From Mesorhizobium_L sp035547755 (GTDB lineage Bacteria > Pseudomonadota > Alphaproteobacteria > Rhizobiales > Rhizobiaceae): a DNA stretch of 64,000 nt. Positions within the stretch are counted from its first letter, which is position 1; each line of letters opens with the position of its first letter. This document shows positions 9,722-18,669 of the stretch, piece by piece. The position numbers and the translations under genes are program-made. The stretch is taken from the NCBI GenBank assembly GCA_035547755.1, contig DASZUG010000020.1:62001-126000 (forward strand), in the 5' to 3' direction. The notes below the pieces were generated by a model. That model ran no database searches and was not told the origin of the DNA. It saw only the letters and a list, made by a program, of their open reading frames with translations.

Positions 9722-10384
9722 ATGCTCGAAACGTCGCTCTACAGCCCGGTCAAAGACTTTCTCCAAAAGCTGGGCTTTGTCGTTAAGGGCGAGATCGGCG
9801 GCTGCGATCTCCTGGCGCTGAGCAATGATTCGCCGCCGATCGTGGTCGTCTGCGAATTGAAGGTGAAATTCAACCTGGAGCTCGTTCTGCAGGGCGTCGA
9901 CCGCATGGCCGTCAGCGACGAGGTCTGGCTCGCGGCACCAATTTCTACTCGAAGCAAGGGGCGCGAAAGCGACAAGCGGTTCCGCGCCCTCTGCCGGCGG
10001 CTCGGGTTCGGGTTGCTCGGCGTTCTTCCCAGCGGCGATGTGGAAATTCTGCTGAGCCCAACGGCCTCGGCGCCACGCCGGGACCCACGAAAGAGATCGA
10101 AATTGATCGATGAACACCGGCGTCGGAAAGGCGATCCGATGCAAGGCGGGAGTTCCCGCAGCCCGATCATGACGGCCTATCGCCAGGAAGCCCTTTCCTG
10201 CGCGGCTGCGCTTTCCGATGGCGCCAAGCGGCCGCGCGACTTGAAGCGCAGCAGGCCGAATGCGCAGAAGATATTGCGTCGCAATGTCTATGGTTGGTTC
10301 ACGCGTATCGACCGCGGCGTTTACGACCTGACCGACGCCGGACGCCAAGCGCTCCTGCAGTGGCCAAATGTCGGCAATTCCTGA
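9722..10384 (+). CDS. DUF2161 family, PD-(D/E)XK phosphodiesterase-like protein
   Basis: This encodes 220 aa. The N-terminal half fits the DUF2161 family: VKDFLQKLGFVVKGEIGGCDLLAL, then the strand VVCELKVKFNLELVLQ. The D in GCDLL and the E-L-K in CELK form a PD-(D/E)XK-type nuclease active site. The middle is basic and probably disordered (about residues 115-140). The C-terminal part (about 155-215) looks like a winged-helix segment ending in a GVYDLTDAGRQAL motif. It stands alone between tRNA-Phe and a convergent amidohydrolase. The reaction is unproven; DNA or RNA cleavage is an inference from the fold. Confidence 0.8.
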   Translation: MLETSLYSPVKDFLQKLGFVVKGEIGGCDLLALSNDSPPIVVVCELKVKFNLELVLQGVDRMAVSDEVWLAAPISTRSKGRESDKRFRALCRRLGFGLLGVLPSGDVEILLSPTASAPRRDPRKRSKLIDEHRRRKGDPMQGGSSRSPIMTAYRQEALSCAAALSDGAKRPRDLKRSRPNAQKILRRNVYGWFTRIDRGVYDLTDAGRQALLQWPNVGNS

Positions 10385-10425
10385 AAATCCACGAAAAGCC
10401 AGAACGTGGACTCGCCAACTCCCAT

Positions 10426-11670
10426 TCAGTACGCCAGCTTGTAGAGCGCCTCGGCCAAAAGCCGCGTCCCTTCCACCAAATCTTCCACTGACGAGAACTC
10501 CTCAGGGGTGTGGCTTCTGCCTTCCTTGCTCCTGATGAAGATCATCGCGACGGGCGCTAGGGCGGCCATTTGCTGGGAATCATGACCGGCGCCGCTCGCC
10601 ATGACCAGATGAGGAATGGCCTGTTCGGCGGCGGCGCTCCGGAGCACTTCGAGAAGATACGGATCGCTGAGACAAGGATCGTGACTGAGGACCGGGCGCA
10701 CATCCAATGAAAGGCGCCGGCGCTCGCATACTTCCCGGAGAACCGCGTCATGAACGGTGTACAGCGCCTTGCGCGCTTCCGGATCGGGATGGCGCGCATC
10801 GATGGTGAAGGTGACGGAACGCGGAACGACGGCCGCGCCGTTCGGATCGACATGGACCCTGCCTATGGTCGTGACGGCGGGCCGGCCGAGGCGGTGCGCA
10901 TGATCGATCAGCGTCGAAACGATTTCGGCGAAACCCGCCATTGGATCGCGGCGCCGATCCATGGGGAAGGCGCCGGCATGGTTCTGTTCGCCAGTGAGCG
11001 TCACCTCGACATGGCGAATGCCGGTGATCGCATCGACGATGGCGACAGGCAGGCGGGCGTCTTCAAGGACGGGACCCTGCTCGATGTGAAGCTCGATAAA
11101 GGCGGCGATGTCGTTCCGGCGCGCATTCTGGGCATGGTCCGGATCCAGTCCGACCGCTCGCATCGCCTCGGCGATCGTCTCGCCGTCATAGCCCACCACC
11201 CTGTCCGGATCGCCGGGCGCGATGCGGCCCACGATCGCGCGGGAACCCCAGAAGCCGGCGCTCGGGAAACGGCTTCCTTCTTCTTCGCAAAGAGCTACCG
11301 CCTCCACAGGAAGACGTGGCTTTCCGAACTGTTCCTTCAGGGCCTTGAGCGCGATGAGAGCGGCAAGAGCGCCCGCCGCGCCGTCGTAACGGCCGCCCGG
11401 GCGCTGCGTATCGATATGGGAGCCGGAGACGATCGCGCTGCCGCCTTCCTCTCCTTCGAGGCGAGCCCAGACATTGCCGACGGCGTCGCGCCGCATCGCG
11501 AGGCCAGTGTCACGTCCCCATTTTTCGAATGCGTCTGCGGCCGCCACCCATTCCGGCGAATAGACCGTGCGCCAGACGCCCGTGCCGCTATGGGCGCCGA
11601 AGGCCGCGAGTTCCATGATCCACTTCTCGACGAGCGCCGGGTCGATGGAAACAGGCTTTCCCTTGGGCAA
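10426..11670 (-). CDS. Zn-dependent M20-family amidohydrolase (allantoate/N-carbamoyl-amino acid hydrolase)
   Basis: This 414-aa enzyme belongs to the M20/AllC-HyuC group, which removes carbamoyl or ureido groups from allantoate, ureidoglycine or N-carbamoyl amino acids. Metal ligands are visible in SGSHIDTQRPGGRYDG, in the EEEGSRF loop and in ELHIEQGP, and HAGAFPMDRRRDP marks the lid domain. The family uses two Mn2+ or Zn2+ ions and is a cytoplasmic homodimer. No other purine- or pyrimidine-degradation gene lies nearby, so the substrate stays open. It converges on the DUF2161 gene and is followed upstream by the small ABM-like gene. Confidence 0.88.
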   Translation of the reverse strand: MPKGKPVSIDPALVEKWIMELAAFGAHSGTGVWRTVYSPEWVAAADAFEKWGRDTGLAMRRDAVGNVWARLEGEEGGSAIVSGSHIDTQRPGGRYDGAAGALAALIALKALKEQFGKPRLPVEAVALCEEEGSRFPSAGFWGSRAIVGRIAPGDPDRVVGYDGETIAEAMRAVGLDPDHAQNARRNDIAAFIELHIEQGPVLEDARLPVAIVDAITGIRHVEVTLTGEQNHAGAFPMDRRRDPMAGFAEIVSTLIDHAHRLGRPAVTTIGRVHVDPNGAAVVPRSVTFTIDARHPDPEARKALYTVHDAVLREVCERRRLSLDVRPVLSHDPCLSDPYLLEVLRSAAAEQAIPHLVMASGAGHDSQQMAALAPVAMIFIRSKEGRSHTPEEFSSVEDLVEGTRLLAEALYKLAY

Positions 11671-11709
11671 GGCGAGATCCCTTTTTACGTTCGAGCCACG
11701 GCCCAGTGG

Positions 11710-12042
11710 TCAATTCGGGGGCAAGCGCTCGGGCGCGATTTCCCATAGCGAGGCATAATTCAGGATGGGGCGCTCGAACACGGCTCCCTTGCTCACGAAC
11801 ACTTTGCCGAGGTCGAGCATCGGCTGATATGTGTCCAACTGCTTCGCATCTTCCAACGTGCGCCACAAACTCACATTGATGAGGGCGTTCCCGGTCTCAT
11901 CTTCTCCCGCGTAAAAGTGGATAAACCCGCGTAGCCGCCGGATGCCGGGTTCGAGCACGGCAACCGACTCCGCCATCATCTTCTTGAGTTCGGCGAAATG
12001 CTGGGGCTGGCAGCGCAATACTGACACGCGGATGATTGGCAC
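11710..12042 (-). CDS. Small dimeric alpha/beta-barrel (ABM-like) protein
   Basis: This encodes about 110 aa from a GTG at 12042, preferred because GAGGGAG ends about 6 nt upstream. An ATG at 12063 in the same frame would overlap the end of guaA. The pattern IIRVSVLRCQPQHFAELKKMM followed by a GFIHFYAG strand and INVSLW strand resembles antibiotic-biosynthesis-monooxygenase or stress-responsive barrel proteins, which form ferredoxin-like dimers. It lies 11 bp downstream of guaA on the same strand and could be co-transcribed. No catalytic residue can be assigned. Confidence 0.65.
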   Translation of the reverse strand: MPIIRVSVLRCQPQHFAELKKMMAESVAVLEPGIRRLRGFIHFYAGEDETGNALINVSLWRTLEDAKQLDTYQPMLDLGKVFVSKGAVFERPILNYASLWEIAPERLPPN

Positions 12043-12053
12043 GTTCGTCTCCC

Positions 12054-13616
12054 TCACTCCCACTCGATGGTGCCGGGGGGTTTCGACGTGACGTCGTAGA
12101 CGACGCGGTTGATGCCCTTGACCTCGTTGATGATGCGGGTAGCGGCGCGGCCAAGAAAATCCATGTCGTAGTGATAGAAATCCGCCGTCATGCCATCGAT
12201 CGATGTCACGGCGCGCAGCGCGCAGACATATTCATAGGTACGGCCGTCGCCCATCACGCCGACCGTCTGCACCGGCAGGAGGACGGCGAAAGCCTGCCAG
12301 ATCGCATCATAGAGTCCCGCCTTGCGGATTTCGTCGAGATAGATGGCGTCGGCTTCCCGCAAGATGGCGAGTTTTTCGCGGGTCACGCCGCCGGGGCAGC
12401 GGATGGCAAGCCCCGGGCCGGGGAAGGGATGGCGGCCGATGAAGCTTTCCGGCAGCCCGAGTTCCTTGCCGAGGACTCGCACCTCGTCCTTGAAGAGTTC
12501 CCGCAGCGGCTCGACCAGCTTCATGTTCATGCGCTCGGGCAGGCCGCCGACATTGTGATGCGACTTTATGGTGGAGGAGGTGGCGCCGGTGAAGGAAACG
12601 CTCTCGATCACGTCCGGATAGAGCGTGCCCTGGGCGAGGAAATCGGCGCCGCCCAGTTTCTTCGCCTCCTCTTCAAACACTTCGATGAACAGGCGGCCGA
12701 TCGTCTTGCGCTTCTTTTCCGGATCGTCCTCGCCTTCGAGCGCGGCGATAAATCGATCCGAAGCATCGACCAGGATCAGCGGCAGATTGTAATGCTGCCG
12801 GAACATCTCGACGACATCCGCCGCCTCGTTCTTCCGCATCAGCCCGTGATCGACAAGGATGCAGGTGAGTTGATCACCGACCGCTTCGTGGATCAGGAGC
12901 GCCGCGACGGAGGAATCGACACCACCCGACAGCGCGCAGATCACCTTTCCTTTCCCGACCTGCTTGCGGATCGCGGCAACCGCGCTGTCGCGATAGGCGG
13001 CCATCGACCAGTCGCCTTTCAGGCCGGCGATGTTGTGCACGAAATTGCGCAGAAGTTTGGCGCCGTCTGGCGTGTGGACGACTTCGGGATGGAACTGGAC
13101 GGCGAAGATCTTCCGCTTTTCGTCGGCGATCGCCGCGAAGGGCGCACCGGTGGACGTGCCGATGACATGGAAACCGGGCGGCAGCGCCGTCACCCGGTCG
13201 CCATGGCTCATCCACACCTGATGGCGTGTGCCCTTTGCCCAAACGCCTTCGAACAGAGCCGAATCCTCCTTGATGTCGAGGAAGGCGCGGCCGAATTCGC
13301 GTTCATGGCCGGCCTCGACCTTGCCGCCGAGTTGGGCACAGATCGCCTGCTCGCCATAGCAGATGCCGAGGATCGGGATACCCGCCTCAAAGACAGCGTC
13401 CGGCACGCGCGGACTGCCGATATCTATGGTCGAATGCGGGCTGCCCGAAAGGATGACGGCTTTCGGCCTGATCCGCCTGAAACCCTCTGCGGCGGACTGG
13501 AACGGCACGATCTCGCAATAGACGCCGGCCTCGCGCACCCGCCTTGCGATGAGCTGCGTGACCTGGCTGCCGAAATCGATGATGAGAACGGTATCGGGAT
13601 GAGTGCTGCTGTTCAT
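12054..13616 (-). CDS. guaA: GMP synthase (glutamine-hydrolysing)
   Basis: GuaA converts XMP to GMP using glutamine nitrogen and ATP. The 520-aa protein has the class I glutaminase domain (about residues 8-200) with Cys86 in GICYGEQ and the His/Glu of QFHPE. The ATP-pyrophosphatase domain follows with the P-loop SGGVDSSVAALL, and the C-terminal dimerisation domain ends in the typical PPGTIEWE. Length and ends are normal. guaB lies 3.3 kb away on the same strand, but the two are separated by unrelated genes and are not an operon. Confidence 0.98.
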   Translation of the reverse strand: MNSSTHPDTVLIIDFGSQVTQLIARRVREAGVYCEIVPFQSAAEGFRRIRPKAVILSGSPHSTIDIGSPRVPDAVFEAGIPILGICYGEQAICAQLGGKVEAGHEREFGRAFLDIKEDSALFEGVWAKGTRHQVWMSHGDRVTALPPGFHVIGTSTGAPFAAIADEKRKIFAVQFHPEVVHTPDGAKLLRNFVHNIAGLKGDWSMAAYRDSAVAAIRKQVGKGKVICALSGGVDSSVAALLIHEAVGDQLTCILVDHGLMRKNEAADVVEMFRQHYNLPLILVDASDRFIAALEGEDDPEKKRKTIGRLFIEVFEEEAKKLGGADFLAQGTLYPDVIESVSFTGATSSTIKSHHNVGGLPERMNMKLVEPLRELFKDEVRVLGKELGLPESFIGRHPFPGPGLAIRCPGGVTREKLAILREADAIYLDEIRKAGLYDAIWQAFAVLLPVQTVGVMGDGRTYEYVCALRAVTSIDGMTADFYHYDMDFLGRAATRIINEVKGINRVVYDVTSKPPGTIEWE

Positions 13617-13723
13617 GGCGAGCCTTTAGAGAAAAGCGTGGTCGGGCGCAATGGCTTGCGTCACCGTTGGCCCGTCACGATTCGGCGCTGTTTCGTTCCG
13701 TGACGGGGAGCCGGCATGCCCCG

Positions 13724-14389
13724 TCAGACCGGGATTTCACCCGCCGTAAGAGACGTTTCCAACCTGTCCACCGCCATGGCCAGTTTCTCGTCGATGACGT
13801 GGAGATATTCCCTCCAATTATCGACATGATGGAGGTCCGCCGCGCCATCGGAAATACCGCGCAAGCCGATTAAGGGAACGTCAAAAAGTTGGCACGCCCG
13901 CAAGACCGCGAAAGTCTCCATATCGACCATCTCCGCTTCGATGCCGTCATAGGCCGAGCCTGAGACGATGTTGCCTCCAGTCGAAAGCGTCGCTTCCGCT
14001 ATGCCCGGAATGCGGAAGGGCAGGGGAATGGCAGCCGGCAATCCGCCGGGGTCAGTGCCGGCAAAGGGCGTCACGCCCTTTTCGAAGCCGAGAACGCTCG
14101 CATCCATGTCGCGGTAGGAGACGGAGGCAACCTGATAGATTCCCATCTGCTCCAGGACGCGGCTGCCGGCGGATCCGAGCGAGACAACGAGATCAGGCAG
14201 ATTGCCGGACGTGACAGCGGCGGCGAGTTCCGCTCCGAGCCGCACGCCCGCTTCCACAGGGCCCACGCCCGTTATCAAAGGCTGGAAGCGCTGTTTCAGG
14301 TGCGGCCCGTACTCCGCCTCGGCGGCCATGACGAAGAGAACGCGCTTTCCCCCGATCCGACTCGGCGTGACCGGGAGGATGCCGGTCAT
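13724..14389 (-). CDS. mtnN: 5'-methylthioadenosine/S-adenosylhomocysteine nucleosidase
   Basis: This 221-aa enzyme cleaves adenine from MTA and SAH, by-products of SAM use. MTAN/PNP-family hallmarks are visible: LFVMAAEAEYG near the N terminus with the catalytic acid, a GVGPVEAG turn, SLGSAGS, the VDMETFAVLRAC helix with the ribose-binding Glu, and LRGISDGA carrying the adenine-binding Asp. The start overlaps the stop of the upstream thioesterase by four bases (ATGA), implying translational coupling. The sequence is fairly divergent from E. coli MtnN, so substrate range is inferred. Confidence 0.85.
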   Translation of the reverse strand: MTGILPVTPSRIGGKRVLFVMAAEAEYGPHLKQRFQPLITGVGPVEAGVRLGAELAAAVTSGNLPDLVVSLGSAGSRVLEQMGIYQVASVSYRDMDASVLGFEKGVTPFAGTDPGGLPAAIPLPFRIPGIAEATLSTGGNIVSGSAYDGIEAEMVDMETFAVLRACQLFDVPLIGLRGISDGAADLHHVDNWREYLHVIDEKLAMAVDRLETSLTAGEIPV

Positions 14390-14844
14390 TGTTCGATGCC
14401 CTGGCGGCCGATGATGGTCATCATCGTTCCGGTCATCGTGGCGATGAGCCTGGCTTCCCCCTCGCGATTGAAAGCGTAAGCCTGGCCGTCGGCGACGAGG
14501 ATCGTCCGGCCGGGCTTCGTCACCTCGCCGCGGAAGAGAAAGCGTTCGCCCCTGCCGGGCGCAAGCAGGTTCACTTTGAATTCTATGGTGAGGACGGCCG
14601 CCTCCGGGGGCATCAGCGAAAAGGCCGCGTAGCCACAGGCCGAATCGAGCGCGGTTGAAATCACGCCGGCGTGGAGGAATCCGTGCTGCTGCGTGAGGTC
14701 GGAGGAAAACGGCATCTCGATCTCGACGATGCCGGGCGTGACGCTGGTCAGGTCGGCGCCGATGGTGCGCATGATGTTCTGGCGCGCGAAACTCGTGCGG
14801 ACGCGTTGCTCGAATTCCGGATCCGGCGCCAAGAGCGTTGCCAT
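14386..14844 (-). CDS. PaaI-type hot-dog fold thioesterase
   Basis: This 152-aa protein is a single hot-dog domain. The segment QQHGFLHAGVISTALDSACGYAAFS (given here in part: HGFLHAGV) contains the conserved H-G-G/A motif and the DSACGYAA helix typical of PaaI-like acyl-CoA thioesterases. TIEFKVNLLAP is the following conserved strand. The family hydrolyses acyl- or hydroxyphenylacetyl-CoA thioesters as a tetramer in the cytoplasm. It is coupled to mtnN by an ATGA overlap. The substrate is not assignable. Confidence 0.85.
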   Translation of the reverse strand: MATLLAPDPEFEQRVRTSFARQNIMRTIGADLTSVTPGIVEIEMPFSSDLTQQHGFLHAGVISTALDSACGYAAFSLMPPEAAVLTIEFKVNLLAPGRGERFLFRGEVTKPGRTILVADGQAYAFNREGEARLIATMTGTMMTIIGRQGIEQ

Positions 14845-14933
14845 ACTGTTTCCATCTCCTCGATCAGGCTGCCTGTATCACATAGCTGGGAAGGCACGGC
14901 AACGCGGGTATGCCGCTCCTTGGCACGACCGCC

Positions 14934-16223
14934 TCAGCTCGTCCGTTCCAGAGCCGCGAAGAAGAAGCCGTCGGTCGCGGTCCTGAGCGGGGTGAGCACA
15001 ATACCCGTTTCGGTATCGATCCTGACCTTGTTTTCCTGATCGGGAAAAACGCTGTTCCATAATCGCCGATGATCGAGAGGGCGGAAGGCCGGATTCCGGG
15101 CGCGGAAGGCTTCGCTTTGATCGCTGTTTTCTTCGCGGAAGAGCGAGCATGTGATGTAGGCGAGGATGCCGCCGGGCCTGACAAAACGCGCGGCGCGATC
15201 GAGGATGTCCGACTGCTCCTTCCTGCGCACGTCCAACTGCCGCTCGGTCAGCCGCCATTTGGCGTCGGGCCTTCGCCGCCATGTCCCCGATCCGGTGCAA
15301 GGCGCATCGACGAGCACGAGGTCCATGGCGCCCTCATGCCTGTCGAGCGCGTCCGCGGCGGTCATGATTTGGACGTTGCGGCTTCCAGCGCGCCTCAAAC
15401 GGTCGAAAATGGGTGCGAGTCTCGCCTTATCGGCGTCATAAGCGAAGATCTGACCGTGATTCTCCAATGCCGCCGAAAGCGCCAGGGTCTTGCCGCCCGC
15501 GCCGGCGCAATAATCCAGAATTTGCGCGGGCGCCCGCGAGGCGGCGAGGGCTGCCACGATCTGCGATCCTTCGTCCTGCACCTCGAACCAGCCCTTCTGG
15601 AATGCCGGCTCGACCTGAACGTTCGGGTGGCGGCCATTGTCCCCGATCGGCGGGATCCGGAGACCTTGCATCGCGATTGTGGTCGCCCCGGCTCCCGACG
15701 GGGAAAGCGCCGCCAGCACCTTCTGCCGGTCGGATTTCAGCGTGTTCACCCTGAGGTCGAGCGGTGGGCGCATGGAGAGCGCTGCGCATTCCGCTACCCA
15801 GTCCGTCCCGAAGGCGCGCTCGAACAGGGGGACGCACCAATCCGGACAGTCCGCGGCGATGGCCGGGGGGGCCTTATCGATAACGGAATTGTTGAAATGC
15901 TCGATTTCCTCGGCGCTCAGCAATTCGGGCGCAAAGCGATCGCCTGCCAGTTCGGCGTTGAGGCTTTCCGGCGTCCGCTCTCCGTCCCTGATCAGGGCAG
16001 CGACGGCGCGAGCGCGCGCGGTTTCGGCGCCGAACAGCCATTCGCCCGAGCGCTTGCGGCGGAGCGCGTCATAAACGATGTTGCCGATCGCGGCCCGGTC
16101 GCCCGCTCCCGCGAAGCGATGGGACAGACCCCAATCCTTCAGCGCTTCGGCCACCGGACGGTGTCGCTTCTCCATGTCGTCGAGCACTTCGATGGCCGCG
16201 GCCAGCCGTCCGCCAAGTCGCAT
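14934..16223 (-). CDS. rsmB: RsmB/NOP-family rRNA (cytosine-C5) methyltransferase
   Basis: This 429-aa class I SAM-dependent methyltransferase has an N-terminal NusB-like RNA-binding part (about 1-130) and a catalytic domain with motif I CAGAGGKTLAL, motif IV DAPCTGSGTWRRRPD carrying one catalytic cysteine and motif VI ITCSLF carrying the other. The two-cysteine mechanism marks m5C RNA methyltransferases. Family members in rhizobia are annotated as the 16S rRNA C967 enzyme, but a second paralogue is common in this order, so the exact target is inferred. The gene is on its own strand between the thioesterase and MAPEG genes. Confidence 0.85.
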   Translation of the reverse strand: MRLGGRLAAAIEVLDDMEKRHRPVAEALKDWGLSHRFAGAGDRAAIGNIVYDALRRKRSGEWLFGAETARARAVAALIRDGERTPESLNAELAGDRFAPELLSAEEIEHFNNSVIDKAPPAIAADCPDWCVPLFERAFGTDWVAECAALSMRPPLDLRVNTLKSDRQKVLAALSPSGAGATTIAMQGLRIPPIGDNGRHPNVQVEPAFQKGWFEVQDEGSQIVAALAASRAPAQILDYCAGAGGKTLALSAALENHGQIFAYDADKARLAPIFDRLRRAGSRNVQIMTAADALDRHEGAMDLVLVDAPCTGSGTWRRRPDAKWRLTERQLDVRRKEQSDILDRAARFVRPGGILAYITCSLFREENSDQSEAFRARNPAFRPLDHRRLWNSVFPDQENKVRIDTETGIVLTPLRTATDGFFFAALERTS

Positions 16224-16302
16224 TCTTTCTCCAGGTCTGTTTTGTGCCGAAAGGATCGGCTCGCACAGGTGATAGCGGCTCCTGGCGCTTTACTCAAACC
16301 GG

Positions 16303-16722
16303 TCAGATCAGATTGAGGATGTGCAGGGCAAAGATAATCCAGAGGATGCCGAGGACGACATAACCCAGGCCGAAAAGTGGACTGCGCAGTCTCAAATCGT
16401 TCGATGTGACATGCACGAATGCATGCAGATAGCGCAGTATGACGAATATCCATGCAAGCGCCAGCGTCAGGATCGTGTTGCCATGGGTGACATAGATGCA
16501 AAGGACCACGACATAGAACAGAACCGGCAACTGGAACTGGTTCAGCAAATTGTTGCTGACGAAGAGGCTTTCGGACGGTTCGTTCCGGTTTTCCCGGAAC
16601 TGGTCGGGCGTGGCCCTGCCGGATGTGAGAGCGCTGCGGCGGCGCAAGCCCAGCAACATGTATACGAGGTAGACGAGCAACACCTGCGCGATAAGAGGCC
16701 AGAAAATCGCCGTCTGATTCAT
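16303..16722 (-). CDS. MAPEG family membrane protein
   Basis: This 139-aa protein has four hydrophobic segments (about residues 8-28, 65-85, 88-105 and 120-138). The central FVILRYLHAFVHVTSNDLRLR resembles the MAPEG signature, where membrane-bound glutathione S-transferase-like enzymes bind their cofactor. The ATG at 16722 is preferred over a GTG at 16734 because AAGGTG precedes it at normal spacing. The enzymatic activity of bacterial MAPEG proteins is usually unknown. A palindromic repeat lies between this gene and guaB. Confidence 0.8.
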   Translation of the reverse strand: MNQTAIFWPLIAQVLLVYLVYMLLGLRRRSALTSGRATPDQFRENRNEPSESLFVSNNLLNQFQLPVLFYVVVLCIYVTHGNTILTLALAWIFVILRYLHAFVHVTSNDLRLRSPLFGLGYVVLGILWIIFALHILNLI

Positions 16723-16774
16723 GATGAATTTCACCTTTCCACGTCGGGCGCGGCCGCTCTTTCTCCGCCGTTAC

Positions 16775-16910
16775 GGTGCGTCCTTCGAGGCTCGCCCTCT
16801 GGGCGAGCACCTCAGGATGAGGACCCTTGGCGCCAAGCTTACCTGCGAACTGCTGGCACTGACTTCCTCATCCTGAGGTGCGAGCGAAGCGAGCCTCGAA
16901 GGACGCACCC
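16775..16910. repeat. Palindromic repeat, GTGCGTCC family, copy 1 (intergenic)
   Basis: The left arm GGTGCGTCCTTCGAGGCTCG and the right arm CCTCGAAGGACGCACC are inverted copies, with inner GAGCACCTCAGGATGAGG and CCTCATCCTGAGGTGCGAG also pairing. The whole unit could fold into one long hairpin. Two further copies lie at 44778-44881, inside glyS, and 60660-60765, so this is a dispersed family. It fills most of the gap between MAPEG and guaB. Confidence 0.9.
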
Positions 16911-16923
16911 AAAGACAATCTCG

Positions 16924-18426
16924 TCACATCGCTCCGGGATAATTCGGGCTTTCGCGCGTGATGGCGACATCGTGGGTATGGCTTTCCCTCAAGCCCGCTC
17001 CGGAAATCCGCACGAAGCGGGCGCGTTCGCGGAAGGCCGCCAGATCGGCGGCGCCGACATAGCCCATCGCCGCCTTCAGCCCGCCGGCGAGCTGATGGAG
17101 AACGCCGGCCACCGGCCCCTTATAGGGAACCTGGCCCTCTATGCCTTCCGGAACGAGCTTCAGCGTATCCCTGACCTCGGCCTGGAAATAGCGGTCGGCG
17201 GAACCGCGCGCCATGGCACCGACCGAGCCCATGCCTCTGTACGCCTTGAAGGAGCGGCCCTGGTGCAGATAGACCTCGCCCGGGCTCTCATCGGTGCCGG
17301 CAAGAAGCGAGCCGATCATCGCAGCGGAGGCGCCGGCGGCGAGCGCCTTGGCGAGATCGCCGGAATATTTGATGCCGCCATCGGCGATGATGGTGACGCC
17401 CGCCTTGTCGGCCGCTTCGGCAGCGGCCATCACCGCGGACAGCTGCGGCACGCCGACGCCGGCGACGATGCGCGTCGTGCAGATGGAACCCGGCCCGATG
17501 CCAATCTTGATGCAATCCGCGCCTGCGTCGATCAGCGCCTCGGTCCCTCCCGCGGTCGCGACGTTGCCAGCGATGATCCGCACGGAGTTCGACAGCTTCT
17601 TGGCGCGGCTCACGGCGTCGAGCACGCGCTGGGAATGGCCGTGTGCGGTGTCGATCACGAGCAGATCGACGCCGGCGTCGATCAGCCTCTCGGCGCGCTC
17701 GAATCCATCCTCGCCGACGGTGGTGGCCGCCGCGACGCGCAATCGTCCCTGCACGTCCTTGGTGGCATTGGGGTTCAATTGCGATTTCTCGATGTCCTTG
17801 ACCGTGACCAGCCCGACGCAATTCCCTTTGGCATCGACGACGAGCAGCTTTTCGATGCGGTGCTTGTGGAGCAATCGCTTGGCTTCGTCATGGTCGACGT
17901 TTTCCTTGACGGTGATCAGGTTCTCACGCGTCATCAACTCGTAGACTTTCTGCTCCGGGTCTGACGCGAAGCGGACATCGCGATTGGTCAGGATGCCGAC
18001 GAGCCGGCCCGTCTTCTGGCCCCCCGTGCCGCCATTCTCGACCACCGGAATGCCGGAAATGCCGTGCAGGCGCATCAGGGCGAGGGCGTCGGCCAGTGTC
18101 GCGTCGGGGCCGATCGTCACCGGGTTCACGACCATCCCCGATTCGAATTTCTTCACCTGGCGCACCTGCTCCGCCTGCTCGACCGGACTGAAATTGCGGT
18201 GGATGACGCCGATCGCGCCCGCCTGCGCCATGGCGATGGCGAGCCGCGCTTCCGTCACCGTGTCCATTGCGGCGGAAAGGATCGGAACGTTGAGATCGAT
18301 GTCGCCGGCGATGCGGGTGCGGATGTCGGTCTGACCCGGCATGACCTCGGAATGTCCGGGCTGCAGCAGCACATCGTCGAAGGTGAGTGCCTCTGCGCCG
18401 GTAGCGGATTCGATTATGCGTGCCAT
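16924..18426 (-). CDS. guaB: Inosine-5'-monophosphate dehydrogenase
   Basis: IMPDH oxidises IMP to XMP with NAD, the step before GuaA. The 500-aa protein starts at the ATG 18426 (MARIIESATG); the longer frame to 18882 is spurious. It has the N-terminal barrel segment FDDVLLQPGHSEVMP, a pair of CBS domains (about residues 100-215), and the catalytic loop GIGPGSICTTRIVAGVG carrying the active-site cysteine. The flap region RYFQ and the AYRGMGS segment are also present. The gene is divergent from the DHA2 transporter at 18670. Confidence 0.97.
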   Translation of the reverse strand: MARIIESATGAEALTFDDVLLQPGHSEVMPGQTDIRTRIAGDIDLNVPILSAAMDTVTEARLAIAMAQAGAIGVIHRNFSPVEQAEQVRQVKKFESGMVVNPVTIGPDATLADALALMRLHGISGIPVVENGGTGGQKTGRLVGILTNRDVRFASDPEQKVYELMTRENLITVKENVDHDEAKRLLHKHRIEKLLVVDAKGNCVGLVTVKDIEKSQLNPNATKDVQGRLRVAAATTVGEDGFERAERLIDAGVDLLVIDTAHGHSQRVLDAVSRAKKLSNSVRIIAGNVATAGGTEALIDAGADCIKIGIGPGSICTTRIVAGVGVPQLSAVMAAAEAADKAGVTIIADGGIKYSGDLAKALAAGASAAMIGSLLAGTDESPGEVYLHQGRSFKAYRGMGSVGAMARGSADRYFQAEVRDTLKLVPEGIEGQVPYKGPVAGVLHQLAGGLKAAMGYVGAADLAAFRERARFVRISGAGLRESHTHDVAITRESPNYPGAM

Positions 18427-18669
18427 GGCCGTCCTTTGGATTGAATGGAAAAGGCGCGGCTCCTGCTCGCGGGCCGCTCGGAATCGACTGTTTCCTTTCA
18501 GGATGGCACCGGCTGGTAACATGTCCGGAGGCCGATGGAAAGACGGCAGATGCCGGCATTGTGATTGTTGCGGAGTAGGATTAAACGGGGCATCCGATAA
18601 CTTCCTGCAAAACGGAATGGATTCGCCCGATGCGTTTCGCGTCGTTGCGGATTGCGGCGTTGATCCCAG

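Noticed and set aside
11710..12063. ATG start at 12063 for the ABM-like gene
   Set aside because: It overlaps guaA and lacks a ribosome site, while the GTG at 12042 has one; kept only as an alternative.
12036..13703. 555-aa plus-strand ORF opposite guaA
   Set aside because: Antisense shadow of an unmistakable guaA.
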